From contig JAZAYU010000012.1 in NCBI GenBank assembly GCA_038501625.1, forward strand, positions 11,095,338 to 11,159,337: 64,000 nt of DNA, written 5' to 3'. The notes beneath the pieces are model-generated. The model ran no database searches. It was not told the DNA's origin and was given only the letters and a program-made list of their open reading frames with translations. Of this stretch, positions 60,101-60,914 are shown one piece after another (the first letter of the stretch is position 1; each line of letters opens with the position of its first letter). Made by a program: the position numbers and the translations under genes. The stretch is from Corbicula japonica (lineage: Eukaryota; Mollusca; Bivalvia; Venerida; Cyrenidae).

Positions 60101-60486
60101 ATATCTGTTTTAAAAACAGCCACCTGAGTTAAGCAGCCACTTTTTGTCACTCTCTTGTGTGGCTGCTTAATACAGGTTTGACTGTATATAGAGAAAAGGG
60201 TTTAAGGCATACTGTGAGAAGGGGTGAAGTAATTCCACAGTAACTTACTGTAAGCTAGGCCCTTCTAGCAGCACCAGCATTGTGTGCCCGACGTGAGCTG
60301 TGAACGATGACTCGGAGGACTTCCTCTGTAGAAAACCTTTCACCTTCTCCTTTATCGTACACGTGGCATGGACATTCCTCATCTCTGCTTCAAGCTTCAG
60401 TCCACTCAGTACAGCCAGGATCTTCACCTTCTCAATCTTTGCTATGCCAAACACAACCAGAGGTATGCTGTCTCCAATGTAGATAC
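6133..60486 (-). CDS. BLTP1: BLTP1 (KIAA1109/tweek family) gene, 3' portion, 42 exons
   Basis: Family knowledge: BLTP1/Csf1/LPD-3 proteins are ~5000-residue rod-shaped bridge-like lipid-transfer proteins at ER-plasma membrane contacts, with a hydrophobic groove; they are linked to phosphatidylethanolamine supply for GPI-anchor synthesis, and human mutations cause Alkuraya-Kucinskas syndrome. Seen here: 42 minus-strand exons with AG/GT borders, all joining in phase, give 6545 coding nt (~2180 C-terminal residues) ending in TGA at 6221-6223. Recognisable family stretches include DIGLCLPI, SGKCVLHP, LPGVDVKVHYNSK, EEMVISPCLLDYLEQALE, SNVMGNT, HRHWQKAL and IDPVGVDYILQKLGF. The last ~900 residues correspond to the fragile-site-associated C-terminal domain (FSA_C). 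The N-terminal half lies beyond 64000. Unlisted intron sequence shows no other gene. In-phase optional exons could have been missed. Exons are numbered below from the 5' side of the window (x1 to x42). Confidence 0.96.
6221..6434 (-). CDS. BLTP1: BLTP1 terminal exon x42 with stop
   Basis: 214 nt including TGA at 6221-6223; residues ~2110-2180. IDPVGVDYILQKLGFTHAR and TIPKWMQRGFMDPSDKILS match the vertebrate C-terminus almost residue for residue. Acceptor GTTTGTAG. The tail after LSMIVNRL diverges, as expected at the extreme C-terminus. Confidence 0.98.
6793..6969. mobile_element. 177-bp TA-flanked MITE
   Basis: Ends CAGTAAAACCCCTCATTACG and (inward) CAGTGAAACCCCTGTATAAC, flanked by TA on both sides. 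Tc1/mariner (pogo/Tigger-like) inference from TIR and TA. Confidence 0.75.
7708..7850. repeat. Family B hairpin element, diverged
   Basis: Arms ATCATAAAACTAAGAATGAA and its partner near 7830; the centre TGGCTGAAATGGCGACTGG is shared with the 2999-3137 copy. Confidence 0.65.
7868..8018 (-). CDS. BLTP1: BLTP1 exon x41
   Basis: 151 nt, residues ~2060-2110: a charged linker, then VLQQDWRQYECVTWHLEPTV. Acceptor TGGTTTCAG; donor TCAG|GTAATT. Confidence 0.96.
8080..8475. mobile_element. Probable inserted element with TTTATGC/CAGTGAAAT inverted segments
   Basis: CAGTGAAATATATTTC-type motifs recur in both orientations (8150-8180, 8360-8460) and TTTTATGCTTTT / AAAAGCATAAAA pair. It seems to interrupt a family A copy whose ends lie near 8050 and 8490. 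Exact ends are unclear. Confidence 0.4.
9305..9538. mobile_element. Family A MITE beside exon x40
   Basis: Full-length copy with TTAA on both sides (9301-9304, 9539-9542), in the intron just downstream of x40, ~24 nt from its donor. Confidence 0.8.
9567..9695 (-). CDS. BLTP1: BLTP1 exon x40
   Basis: 129 nt, residues ~2017-2059. VECSFVTEFEDHIYVAMDAE and LFLHDLVMSYIREKDK are conserved. Acceptor TGTTTCAG; donor AAAG|GTAGTA. A foldback MITE ends only ~24 nt past the donor. Confidence 0.97.
9865..10098. mobile_element. Family A MITE
   Basis: Full-length with TTAA at 9861-9864 and 10099-10102, in the intron between x39 and x40. The arms are moderately diverged. Confidence 0.8.
10153..10326 (-). 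CDS. BLTP1: BLTP1 exon x39
   Basis: 174 nt, residues ~1959-2016. NHDTEIIFALPSLQLQLRTK corresponds to the vertebrate NHETETIFALPRMQLDFK. Acceptor ATTTGTAG; donor GATG|GTAAGG. Confidence 0.96.
10756..10926 (-). CDS. BLTP1: BLTP1 exon x38
   Basis: 171 nt, residues ~1902-1958: VQDLTFYVGHDLTSHQEK, then TFTNANEWFHYAFSTSE (vertebrate VKEWFNYVTA). Acceptor ATTTCTAG; donor CAAG|GTACAG. Confidence 0.95.
10921..11106. repeat. ~37-bp minisatellite abutting the x38 acceptor
   Basis: Alternating CCTAGAAATACAAGTTAAA and CCTAGATATACCAGTAAAA units starting at the splice site; each carries a CTAG acceptor-like core on the minus strand. It continues at 11988-12020 beyond the inserted element. Confidence 0.85.
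11107..11987. mobile_element. 881-bp TA-flanked element inside a minisatellite
   Basis: Ends CAGTCCACACTCTTTGTGTC and (inward) CAGTCCACTCTCGTGTCAAA with TA duplications; subterminal TACGGTCCCG occurs near both ends. No transposase frame. It splits the CTAGAAATACAAGTT array into 10921-11106 and 11988-12020. Confidence 0.75.
12063..12321. mobile_element. Family C MITE
   Basis: Inverted ends TGGGGCRCGTCACGGGAAAA and internal GGTACCTTC at both ends; ~259 bp. Copies also at 25488-25739, 25341-25829 and 38412-38664; a fragment of one end at 7585-7625. Confidence 0.75.
13026..14440. repeat. Composite element with dimeric satellite core
   Basis: Starts AACTAGAAATGTGTCCATAG and ends with ACACAC microsatellite and CCATTATATGGCGGGGGCAT. 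The core has nine GTGACCTTGACC monomers spaced alternately 146 and 157 bp, a 303-bp higher-order unit. It resembles bivalve satellite-carrying (pearl/Helentron-type) elements by layout only. Confidence 0.75.
14591..14845 (-). CDS. BLTP1: BLTP1 exon x37
   Basis: 255 nt, residues ~1817-1901. HHRHWQKALNNITGSRF, LGCFHGINFRSKSWALF and LNEPYICFATEAQK are diagnostic of the C-terminal domain. Acceptor TTATTTCAG; donor GAAG|GTATAG. Confidence 0.97.
15028..16276. repeat. Composite tandem-repeat element
   Basis: Begins with the hairpin ATCACTGAAAGTGAT and ATACCCCC, then ~145-bp monomers with GTGACCTTGAC (e.g. 15629, 15774, 15919, 16064), a GACC microsatellite at 16196-16232, and a terminal TTCGTTTGTGGGGGTAT. 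Confidence 0.75.
16277..17101 (+). mobile_element. 5'-truncated LINE-like element, 3' end
   Basis: An open frame (about 16303-16644) reads RYPDLIHKYRCSLKS, GFYGDLIYKLKKIKG and LVINPSTVDHYAYLFGCT, a C-terminal tail I recognise from non-LTR retrotransposon polyproteins of aquatic invertebrates (from memory, not searched). A ~450-bp 3' UTR follows, ending CATATTTCACCTTTTTAC. It sits between a composite satellite element and a minisatellite. Confidence 0.6.
17095..17600. repeat. Degenerate minisatellite (CATACATCATACAATAATCT)
   Basis: About 15 variable units of 25-40 bp between the LINE-like tail and the x36 donor. Related motifs recur at 14930-15000. Confidence 0.8.
17651..17874 (-). CDS. BLTP1: BLTP1 exon x36
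   Basis: 224 nt, residues ~1742-1816. FAHGDLKWDKFHLLISRSTT, then PDLIKMVSKLEEFILQQF, is the conserved HGDLKWD...SRSTTPDLIK block. Acceptor TTAATATAG; donor TCCT|GTGAGT. Confidence 0.97.
17911..18128 (-). mobile_element. tRNA-derived SINE, family 2, copy 1
   Basis: Reading the minus strand: GGTTAGCTCAGTTGG (A box) and GGTTCGCTCCC (B box, plus 17930-17940). The rest is shared with 39024-39237. A 28-bp piece of its right end is repeated at 18165-18192. Confidence 0.7.
18443..18644 (-). CDS. BLTP1: BLTP1 exon x35
   Basis: 202 nt, residues ~1675-1742. EGRIDYMGSSVLMTRLSNMN and LSVRDEWKID match the family's SRVDYMGSSIL...LQDEWKV. Acceptor ATTTCTAG; donor CAAG|GTTATT. Confidence 0.96.
18676..18879. 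mobile_element. 204-bp TA-flanked MITE
   Basis: Starts CTGTTAAATCATTG and (inward) CTGTAGTATCATT, flanked by TA. AT-rich interior with no frame. Confidence 0.5.
18936..19116. mobile_element. Family A MITE, shortened
   Basis: Begins CCCATTCCTTCATAG after TTAA and ends TATATATGGAGGAAAGGG. The central loop is shortened. A second, partial copy follows to ~19260. Confidence 0.75.
19496..19653 (-). CDS. BLTP1: BLTP1 exon x34
   Basis: 158 nt, residues ~1622-1674. WNLQEIKSQGRLSIDSTGHK and GSHLDSRGGVIGGNVDIQ align with the vertebrate LKSQGRLS and SQLDSKGGVVGGTID regions. Acceptor TTTTATAG; donor TACT|GTAAGT. Confidence 0.96.
19690..19965 (+). mobile_element. Penelope-like/retrozyme-type terminal fragment (tentative)
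   Basis: CTGATGA (19865-19871), a GGC/GCC stem-loop and GAAAC (19885-19889) give a hammerhead-ribozyme-like core, followed by GTTGTATAATAAACATTT. Such motifs occur in Penelope-like elements (known). One extra A after CTGATGA departs from the canonical core. Confidence 0.4.
20618..20870 (-). CDS. BLTP1: BLTP1 exon x33
   Basis: 253 nt, residues ~1538-1622: linker, then GWQTLVLYAVNLKQLEVNVN and MSNVMGNT (vertebrate NMSNVMGNTTW). Acceptor TTATTATAG; donor ATT|GTATGA. Confidence 0.96.
20870..21845. other. Intron stretch with no recognised feature
   Basis: AT-rich sequence upstream of x33; short open frames without codon bias or family resemblance. Confidence 0.4.
21850..22096. mobile_element. 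Family A MITE, diverged
   Basis: TTAA then CCCTTTTTCTCCAAATATAC at the left; both CTGATCTGGATCTACA arms are present. The right end is degraded (GAGTAAATG). Confidence 0.65.
22239..22448. mobile_element. Family A MITE
   Basis: TTAA-flanked copy with a right end CATATATGGAGGGAAGGG; the left arm has a small deletion after the TTTATTAC segment. Confidence 0.75.
22880..23116 (-). CDS. BLTP1: BLTP1 exon x32
   Basis: 237 nt, residues ~1459-1537. A Ser-rich, probably disordered linker, then FVRGHHRRGSSGDKNKIQIS. Conservation is low here, as in vertebrates. Acceptor GATTTCAG; donor AAAG|GTGTGT. Frame supports both joins. Confidence 0.88.
23455..23590. repeat. Short degenerate tandem repeat
   Basis: Five or six units built on TTTCATAGGATATACAC in the intron between x31 and x32. 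Confidence 0.7.
24060..24195. repeat. Family B hairpin element
   Basis: GACCAGTCTCAAATCTCAAG and its complement with a short spacer. The right end (AGTTTTATGATC) has spread into a short tandem array up to ~24300. A diverged second copy lies at 23941-24060. Confidence 0.65.
25341..25829. mobile_element. Old family C MITE interrupted by a younger family C copy
   Basis: Outer ends TGTGGCGCTTCACAGGAAAA and TTTTCCTGTGATGCGCCCAA. The body is split by the complete copy at 25488-25739. The outer copy is more diverged, consistent with greater age. Confidence 0.7.
25488..25739. mobile_element. Family C MITE (inner, younger)
   Basis: TGGGGTGCGACACAGGAAAA to TTTTCCCGTAACATGCCCCA. Complete, 252 bp. Confidence 0.75.
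26276..26416 (-). CDS. BLTP1: BLTP1 exon x31
   Basis: 141 nt, residues ~1412-1458. VCDIGTAAFKYDMRRLSEIL and FPKAWYRRNLARRLFLGDE are among the most conserved BLTP1 stretches. Acceptor TTTTACAG; donor AAG|GTAGCA. Confidence 0.97.
26475..27268. mobile_element. Family A MITE split by a 600-bp TA-flanked element
   Basis: The left end (TTAA, CCCTTTCCTCTCTATA) and the right part (GGGAGAACAGTGTAGATCC onward) are separated by the nested element at 26493-27092. Confidence 0.7.
26493..27092. mobile_element. 600-bp Tc1/mariner-like non-autonomous element
   Basis: Terminal inverted repeats of ~25 bp start CAGTCGTGTGGGG and CGGTTGTGTGGGG (read inward), flanked by TA at 26491-26492 and 27093-27094. It has no open frame of note. 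TA duplication suggests Tc1/mariner mobilisation (inference). Confidence 0.75.
27378..27590. mobile_element. Family A MITE, degraded
   Basis: TTAA, then CCCTTCAATCCACGTATACA and GATCCAGATCAGC. The right arm is degenerate and directly abuts the next copy. Confidence 0.5.
27594..27795. mobile_element. Family A MITE
   Basis: CCCTTTCCTTGATATACATG to ATACATGAAAGGG, with TTAA on the right side. It has an internal deletion in one arm. Confidence 0.7.
28071..28503 (+). mobile_element. tRNA-derived SINE
   Basis: A-box-like TGGTCCAGTGG (28079-28089) and B-box-like GAGTTGGAAACCC (28121 on) spaced as in a tRNA head. A non-tRNA body follows, then an AT-rich short-repeat tail (AAAGATATAAAGATAAGATAG region). 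It would be transcribed on the plus strand, opposite to BLTP1. Confidence 0.7.
28647..28955. mobile_element. 309-bp TA-flanked MITE
   Basis: Ends CTGTAGAATCGGTTTTATTC and (inward) CTGTAAAACGCTTTAATTTC, TA on each side; repeated TCGCGAATTCATAAA inside. Confidence 0.55.
29194..29352 (-). CDS. BLTP1: BLTP1 exon x30
   Basis: 159 nt, residues ~1359-1411 (RKDSLSLNLEYINLNISRTR), the RKDSLS motif of the family. Acceptor TTATCTAG; donor TCTA|GTAAGT. Confidence 0.94.
29535..30297. mobile_element. Possible ~760-bp TIR element
   Basis: TACTGTATAGCGCTTCATAT on the left; TTATATTGGCGC / ATATTGGC motifs recur near both ends, and CAGTATAA closes it. A degenerate match, so a tentative call. It splits a family A remnant (29420-29535). 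Confidence 0.35.
30480..30686 (-). CDS. BLTP1: BLTP1 exon x29
   Basis: 207 nt, residues ~1290-1358: a basic/Ser-Thr linker, then GCLSDFSLYIFHPYGGGQRK (vertebrate CMSDFSLYVFHPYGAGKQK). Acceptor AAATTAG; donor ATGG|GTAAAT. Confidence 0.95.
31132..31225 (-). CDS. BLTP1: BLTP1 exon x28
   Basis: 94 nt, residues ~1259-1289 (VPSLEFVFSTKRSDVEASAA). Acceptor TTGTTTAG; donor AAGT|GTAAGT. Confidence 0.93.
32063..32244 (-). CDS. BLTP1: BLTP1 exon x27
   Basis: 182 nt, residues ~1198-1258. FPVDVIVFICVEPSIIRFNC and LPESRVECLLQ are beta-strand-like and match the family. Acceptor TCTTCACAG; donor CAG|GTACAT. Confidence 0.96.
32956..33043 (-). CDS. BLTP1: BLTP1 exon x26
   Basis: 88 nt, residues ~1169-1197 (EMVISPCLLDYLEQALEPIP), near-identical to the family. 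Acceptor TCTTCCAG; donor AAAG|GTATGT. Confidence 0.96.
33297..33485 (-). CDS. BLTP1: BLTP1 exon x25
   Basis: 189 nt, phase 0-0, residues 1106-1168: VHYNSKTDHW, a Ser/Asp linker, then KKASLYAWLSLQSLPE as in vertebrate BLTP1. Acceptor TATTTTAG; donor GAA|GTAAGT. Confidence 0.95.
34010..34315. repeat. Degenerate copies of the x24 3' end and donor
   Basis: Three decayed units (near 34015, 34150 and 34205) with ATACTCAC..TTA..CATC..CCCTGGGAAAAAGAAGA..TTCTCTATTCCAGGCA, each resembling 34315-34375 of exon x24 and its donor. Confidence 0.7.
34321..34495 (-). CDS. BLTP1: BLTP1 exon x24
   Basis: 175 nt, residues ~1047-1105: a Lys-rich linker, then EKTVFFLPGVDVK. Acceptor TATTGCAG; donor AAA|GTGAGT. 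Degenerate copies of its last ~50 nt plus donor occur at 34010-34315. Confidence 0.93.
34623..34910. repeat. Short composite element without tandem core
   Basis: Has the GTCTGGGAGACACTAATG opening, AACAAAGGGCCATAACAATG, GGACAGACAGCTGGAC, and a terminal CTTTGTGGGGGCATAAAA. The same family as 36163-36412 and the start of 57421-57520. Confidence 0.6.
34950..35650. repeat. Degraded composite tandem-repeat element
   Basis: GTGACCTTGA-containing monomers at ~35060, 35205, 35325 and 35455, a GACAGACAGACAGG stretch and a terminal TTTGTGGGGGTAAAAA, as in 15028-16276. Confidence 0.6.
35901..36080 (-). CDS. BLTP1: BLTP1 exon x23
   Basis: 180 nt, residues ~987-1047. NVDFELDVKVSIDSGKCVLH matches the human IDSGKCVLHP region. 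Acceptor GATTTCAG; donor AAAAG|GTTTGA. The nearer GTAAAA was rejected because it breaks the frame. Confidence 0.94.
36163..36412. repeat. Short composite element without tandem core
   Basis: TGTGTCATCGGACACTGATG opening, GGGCCATAACTCTGG, GGACGGACAGACGGATGAG and a terminal CACTTCGTGAGGTCATAAAA. Adjacent to 36430-37845. Confidence 0.6.
36430..37845. repeat. Composite element with 168/186-bp tandem core
   Basis: Opens with the hairpin ATCACTGAAGGTGAT and ATACCCCC. Seven AGGAAGTAGATGAGCAAGGA units follow at 36581, 36749, 36916, 37084, 37270, 37457 and 37643, the period switching from ~168 to ~186 bp. Then a GGAC microsatellite and CTTCTTCGAAGCGGGGGTAT. The core is unrelated to the GTGACC monomers but the ends are shared. 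Confidence 0.75.
38002..38196 (-). CDS. BLTP1: BLTP1 exon x22
   Basis: 195 nt, residues ~922-987: VHRVGSVTSRTKRAQSLAVP, then an acidic Ser-rich linker with SSESSESDE, likely disordered. Acceptor TATTGCAG; donor GTG|GTGAGG. Confidence 0.9.
38412..38664. mobile_element. Family C MITE
   Basis: TGAGGCACGCCACGGGAAAA to TTTTCCCGTGGCGTGCCTCA: a perfect 20-bp terminal inverted repeat, in the intron between x21 and x22. Confidence 0.8.
39024..39237 (-). mobile_element. tRNA-derived SINE, family 2, copy 2
   Basis: Minus-strand TTAGCTCAATTGG and GGTTTGCTCCC boxes. Body AACAGTACTGACTATATGTA is shared with copy 1. Diverged, so not recent. Confidence 0.7.
39711..41331. repeat. 43-bp minisatellite made from the x21 3' end and donor
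   Basis: About 34 units of ACTTACTGTGGTGGGGTATA plus CGTAGCTGATGTGACTCTTACAA. On the minus strand each unit holds 27 nt like the end of exon x21, then GTAAGT. Interrupted at 41053-41245 by a LINE-like tail. Confidence 0.93.
41053..41245 (+). mobile_element. Short 3' tail of the same LINE-like element
   Basis: ~194 bp matching 16907-17101 (CCACTGACCGTTCCAAGGCG, GGGAGGCTGTTTTT, CATATTTCACCTTTTTAC). Embedded in the 43-bp array, with TTAC at both junctions. A strongly 5'-truncated insertion. Confidence 0.75.
41332..41469 (-). CDS. BLTP1: BLTP1 exon x21, with repeated 3' end
   Basis: 138 nt, residues ~876-922: APPEFLKPDYLPVRGHSDSE, then a Thr/Pro-rich end. Acceptor CTATATCAG; donor ACA|GTAAGT. 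About 34 intronic copies of the last 27 nt plus donor follow (39711-41331). The first donor is chosen because reading past it meets TAA at once. Confidence 0.88.
42078..42172 (-). CDS. BLTP1: BLTP1 exon x20
   Basis: 95 nt, residues ~845-876 (ASVIKDKLGIGSSPAHIRSR). Acceptor ATGTTAAAG with a poor pyrimidine tract; donor ACAG|GTTTGT. Supported by phase on both sides and by the ASxKDK motif, which I recognise from vertebrate BLTP1. Confidence 0.85.
42812..42935 (-). CDS. BLTP1: BLTP1 exon x19
   Basis: 124 nt, residues ~803-844. A charged helix continues: ETRKLEELKNIIFNDFRREV. Acceptor ATTTACAG; donor AGG|GTGCGA. Confidence 0.9.
43353..43498 (-). CDS. BLTP1: BLTP1 exon x18
   Basis: 146 nt, residues ~755-803: QPTEFMRRTS, then a charged, probably helical stretch, LDPKKRARLLEKEMNEQAKI. 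Acceptor TTTCGACAG; donor TTAG|GTATGT. Confidence 0.92.
44092..44273. mobile_element. 182-bp TA-flanked MITE, copy 1
   Basis: CCGTCATTGTTCGAATATAA at one end and its diverged complement at the other, TA at 44090-44091 and 44274-44275. It sits inside the remains of another MITE (CAGTCAAACCTGTG at 44064). Confidence 0.8.
44472..44683 (-). CDS. BLTP1: BLTP1 exon x17
   Basis: 212 nt, residues ~684-754. WEMRGIDVHLDTNLGKRLSA and LGSTLTSLTGDEDEEL are signature BLTP1 sequence, followed by an acidic loop. Acceptor TAACCTCAG; donor CAT|GTAAGT. Confidence 0.95.
44995..45055. repeat. Left-end fragment of a composite element
   Basis: CCATCACTGAAGGTGATAAA followed by TACCCCCATCAG, the same opening as 36430 and 15028; the rest is missing. 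Confidence 0.5.
45260..45406 (-). CDS. BLTP1: BLTP1 exon x16
   Basis: 147 nt, residues ~635-683. FCLRIAEDFETSLDDWKP and VMNACVVPMGTYEVCSRTIN match the family closely. Acceptor TACTTACAG; donor ACAG|GTTAAA, an unusual donor supported by frame. Confidence 0.93.
45694..45808 (-). CDS. BLTP1: BLTP1 exon x15, with repeated 5' end
   Basis: 115 nt, residues ~597-634. It includes EPGAAVVLTIESTQICACSS and GSLVSKGKFT, a conserved BLTP1 region. Acceptor ATTGAACAG; donor ACAG|GTAACC. Three intronic copies of its first ~59 nt plus acceptor lie upstream in transcription (45809-46090). Only this copy continues to the 3' half and donor. Confidence 0.93.
45809..46090. repeat. 91-bp repeats of the x15 5' end and acceptor
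   Basis: Three near-identical copies (starts of CTCTCTATGG at 45841, 45932, 46023; the real exon has it at 45750). Each contains ~59 exon nt and a TGAACAG acceptor but lacks the exon's second half and donor. Confidence 0.93.
46487..46813. repeat. 57-bp repeats of the x14 3' end and donor
   Basis: Donors recur at plus 46757, 46700, 46643, 46586 and 46529 after the exon's own (46814). Each unit has ~38 exonic nt and a 19-nt GTAAGTATGGTAATTACAG segment. 57 is a multiple of 3 and the minus frame stays open to 46391. Confidence 0.95.
46814..47031 (-). CDS. BLTP1: BLTP1 exon x14, with tandemly repeated 3' end
   Basis: 218 nt, residues ~524-596. It contains VLVWLNYKNAYEYWTEQRLA and ends VDDIGLCLPITPFTSFV. 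Acceptor TTTTTACAG; donor GTT|GTAAGT. This first donor is chosen because x15 then continues in phase and the family sequence resumes. Five further copies of the exon end plus donor follow downstream (46487-46813), all in the same frame with no stop, so the true 3' end may vary. Confidence 0.88.
47090..47520. repeat. ~42-bp minisatellite carrying the x14 acceptor motif
   Basis: About nine units of AATACAGCTGTAAATATAAA plus TGCTCATTTAGCTTCACA. On the minus strand each unit has TTTACAG|CTGT, identical to the x14 acceptor and first exon bases. Confidence 0.85.
47524..47620 (-). CDS. BLTP1: BLTP1 exon x13
   Basis: 97 nt, residues ~492-523 (ALLINMSRPIALAQPLAFDK). Acceptor GGTTCTAG; donor AAAG|GTAAGA; leaves with 1 nt. 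Confidence 0.92.
47895..48155. repeat. 20-bp minisatellite
   Basis: About 13 units of AACAGAAACAGACCAAAACT in the intron between x12 and x13; very uniform. Confidence 0.9.
48253..48336 (-). CDS. BLTP1: BLTP1 exon x12
   Basis: 84 nt, phase 0-0, residues 464-491 (FEEADPEFQTMAFFKTKISV). Acceptor TATTACAG; donor CAG|GTTAGT. Confidence 0.93.
48660..48950. repeat. Degenerate GGGTATGT-type tandem repeat
   Basis: Loose units around GTATGTACTGGGTGTGTTTT just downstream of the x11 donor; strongly diverged. Confidence 0.55.
48955..49028 (-). CDS. BLTP1: BLTP1 exon x11
   Basis: 74 nt, residues ~439-463 (KVFIKAQINLSLSLGQLIK). Acceptor ATTTTCAG; donor AAG|GTATAT. Confidence 0.92.
49772..49898 (-). CDS. 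BLTP1: BLTP1 exon x10
   Basis: 127 nt, residues ~397-438. It carries GIQITATTPTMSAVRLETEA and DLEVSNRVQ. Acceptor GTTTTCAG; donor GTTG|GTAAGA; leaves with 1 nt. Confidence 0.95.
50504..50735. mobile_element. Family A MITE
   Basis: TTAA-flanked (50500-50503, 50736-50739), full length, arms well paired, in the intron between x9 and x10. Confidence 0.82.
50837..50965 (-). CDS. BLTP1: BLTP1 exon x9
   Basis: 129 nt, phase 0-0, residues 354-396, beginning EVNELLQKVSGKDRPVPIWS. Acceptor TATTTCAG; donor AAG|GTAAGA. Confidence 0.95.
51422..51526 (-). CDS. BLTP1: BLTP1 exon x8
   Basis: 105 nt, phase 0-0, residues 319-353. GMFEHSLTTDLLNHLVFVQK is a highly conserved BLTP1 stretch. Acceptor ATTACAG; donor AAG|GTAAGT. 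Confidence 0.95.
51697..51831 (-). CDS. BLTP1: BLTP1 exon x7
   Basis: 135 nt, phase 0-0, residues 274-318. The segment IDLPPIHVYADYRHFSAN matches the family's VYADYR region. Acceptor TATTTAAG (a weak tract); donor AAG|GTAATT. Confidence 0.92.
52014..52215. repeat. 26-bp minisatellite
   Basis: About eight units of AAATGAGTGTGTTTAAACTC plus ACATGT, in the intron between x6 and x7. Confidence 0.9.
53242..53475. mobile_element. Family A MITE
   Basis: Left end TTAA CCCTTTTCTCCATATATACA; right end ACTGAGGAAAGGG. A full-length copy in the intron between x6 and x7. Confidence 0.8.
53659..53697 (-). CDS. BLTP1: BLTP1 microexon x6
   Basis: 39 nt, symmetric (phase 0-0), residues 261-273 (LEMYEKVYTAIDN). 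Acceptor ATTTTAG; donor AAT|GTAAGG. It joins x5 and x7 in frame and could be a cassette exon. Confidence 0.8.
53885..54400. repeat. 27-28-bp minisatellite
   Basis: About 18 units of GTGAACCCCTTATCCCTGCT plus CCCATAGG with one- to two-base indels, in the intron between x5 and x6. Confidence 0.9.
54881..54922 (-). CDS. BLTP1: BLTP1 microexon x5
   Basis: 42 nt, symmetric (phase 0-0), residues 247-260 (EDLVRRSSLRITDK). Acceptor ACTATTCAG; donor AAG|GTATGC. It is called from splice borders and frame; skipping it would keep the frame. Confidence 0.8.
56132..56221 (-). CDS. BLTP1: BLTP1 exon x4
   Basis: 90 nt, phase 0 at both ends, residues ~217-246 (GITVKKARFTLDLPHHTLSF). Acceptor ATTTTCAG; donor AAG|GTTTGT, with T at +3. 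Confidence 0.9.
56393..56625. mobile_element. Family A MITE
   Basis: CCCTTTCCTCCAAATATACG to ATGGAGGAAAGGG, followed by TTAA. A full-length, well-preserved hairpin. Confidence 0.8.
56885..57066. mobile_element. 182-bp TA-flanked MITE, copy 2 (opposite orientation)
   Basis: Same length and ends as 44092-44273 but inverted; TA duplications at 56883-56884 and 57067-57068. Contains TGTTCCATCAGGTTG in reverse to copy 1. Confidence 0.8.
57199..57397 (-). CDS. BLTP1: BLTP1 exon x3
   Basis: 199 nt, residues ~150-216. It ends with GAALLPSLRAQYK, a BLTP1 hallmark. Acceptor GTTTTAG; donor AAG|GTAAGC; leaves in phase 0. Confidence 0.95.
57421..57520. repeat. Left-end fragment of a short composite element
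   Basis: TAGAATGTGTCCTTGGACAC, TGATGCCCC and AATGGGCCATAACTC match 36163 onward. Confidence 0.5.
57899..58111 (-). CDS. BLTP1: BLTP1 exon x2
   Basis: 213 nt, residues ~79-150. It contains VNVGRSQALHTTVKRRGKGH and GEIEVDIPQHPVILHGMLTR, strongly family-like. Acceptor ATTTTCAG; donor AG|GTTAGT. The codon split with x3 (AG|C) restores serine. Confidence 0.94.
58300..59830. other. Intron stretch with no recognised feature
   Basis: AT-rich unique-looking sequence between x1 and x2. No exon, SINE or array was recognised. CACGTGAC and other E-box-like words occur but nothing supports a regulatory call. Confidence 0.4.
60005..60184. mobile_element. 180-bp TA-flanked MITE
   Basis: CAGTTGAACCTGCATTAGGA and (inward) CAGTCAAACCTGTATTAAGC with TA both sides; GCAGCCAC motifs inside. 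Inserted in a degraded family A copy (59830-60205). Confidence 0.75.
60249..60486 (-). CDS. BLTP1: BLTP1 exon x1 (first in window)
   Basis: 238 nt, entering with a split codon (2 nt) and leaving with 2 nt. It encodes window residues ~1-79, including IEKVKILAVLSGLKLEAEMR and FLQRKSSESSFTAHVGHTML. Acceptor TTTGCAG and donor CA|GTAAGT. The upstream exon is outside the window. Intronic copies of its acceptor edge lie at 60560-60725. Confidence 0.92.
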
Positions 60487-60542
60487 CTGCAAACAAACAT
60501 ATCTTTCATGAATTTCATGGTCGGATGCAATATTTCAAGCAA

Positions 60543-60559
60543 GGGGGGGGGGGGGGGGG
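60543..60559. repeat. Poly-G run
   Basis: 17 consecutive G on the plus strand (C on the BLTP1 sense strand), ~57 nt upstream of the x1 acceptor. Run length may be an assembly approximation. Confidence 0.9.
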
Positions 60560-60725
60560 TCAGTTTAGATACCTGCAAATAAACATGTCTTTCATCAATT
60601 TCTGGGTCAGATGCAAAATTTCCAGCAAGGGGGTGGGTTTAGATACCTGCAAATAAACATGTCTTTCATCAATTTCTGGGTCAGATGCAAAATTTCTAGC
60701 AAGGGGATGGGTTTAGATACCTGCA
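60560..60725. repeat. 66-bp repeats of the x1 acceptor edge
   Basis: Copies of TAGATACCTGCAAATAAACA followed by TGTCTTTCAT; they reproduce the last exonic bases (TAGATAC) and the CTGCAAA acceptor at 60481-60493. A third, truncated unit ends near 60735. Confidence 0.8.
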
Positions 60726-60914
60726 AATAAACATTTCCAGGTCTGTTTGGGACAGTCTTGTGGTAGTCATATGGATGGTTCCTACTTTCTGGCCAAAATC
60801 CGCATAAAAATTTAAAAAGTGCATTTCAAAAGGAGGGTTCAAGCAACCCACTGAACCCCCTCTGGATCTGCCACTGAAGTTTGTGTACATACAAGAGGTG
60901 CTCTATTGAAGATA

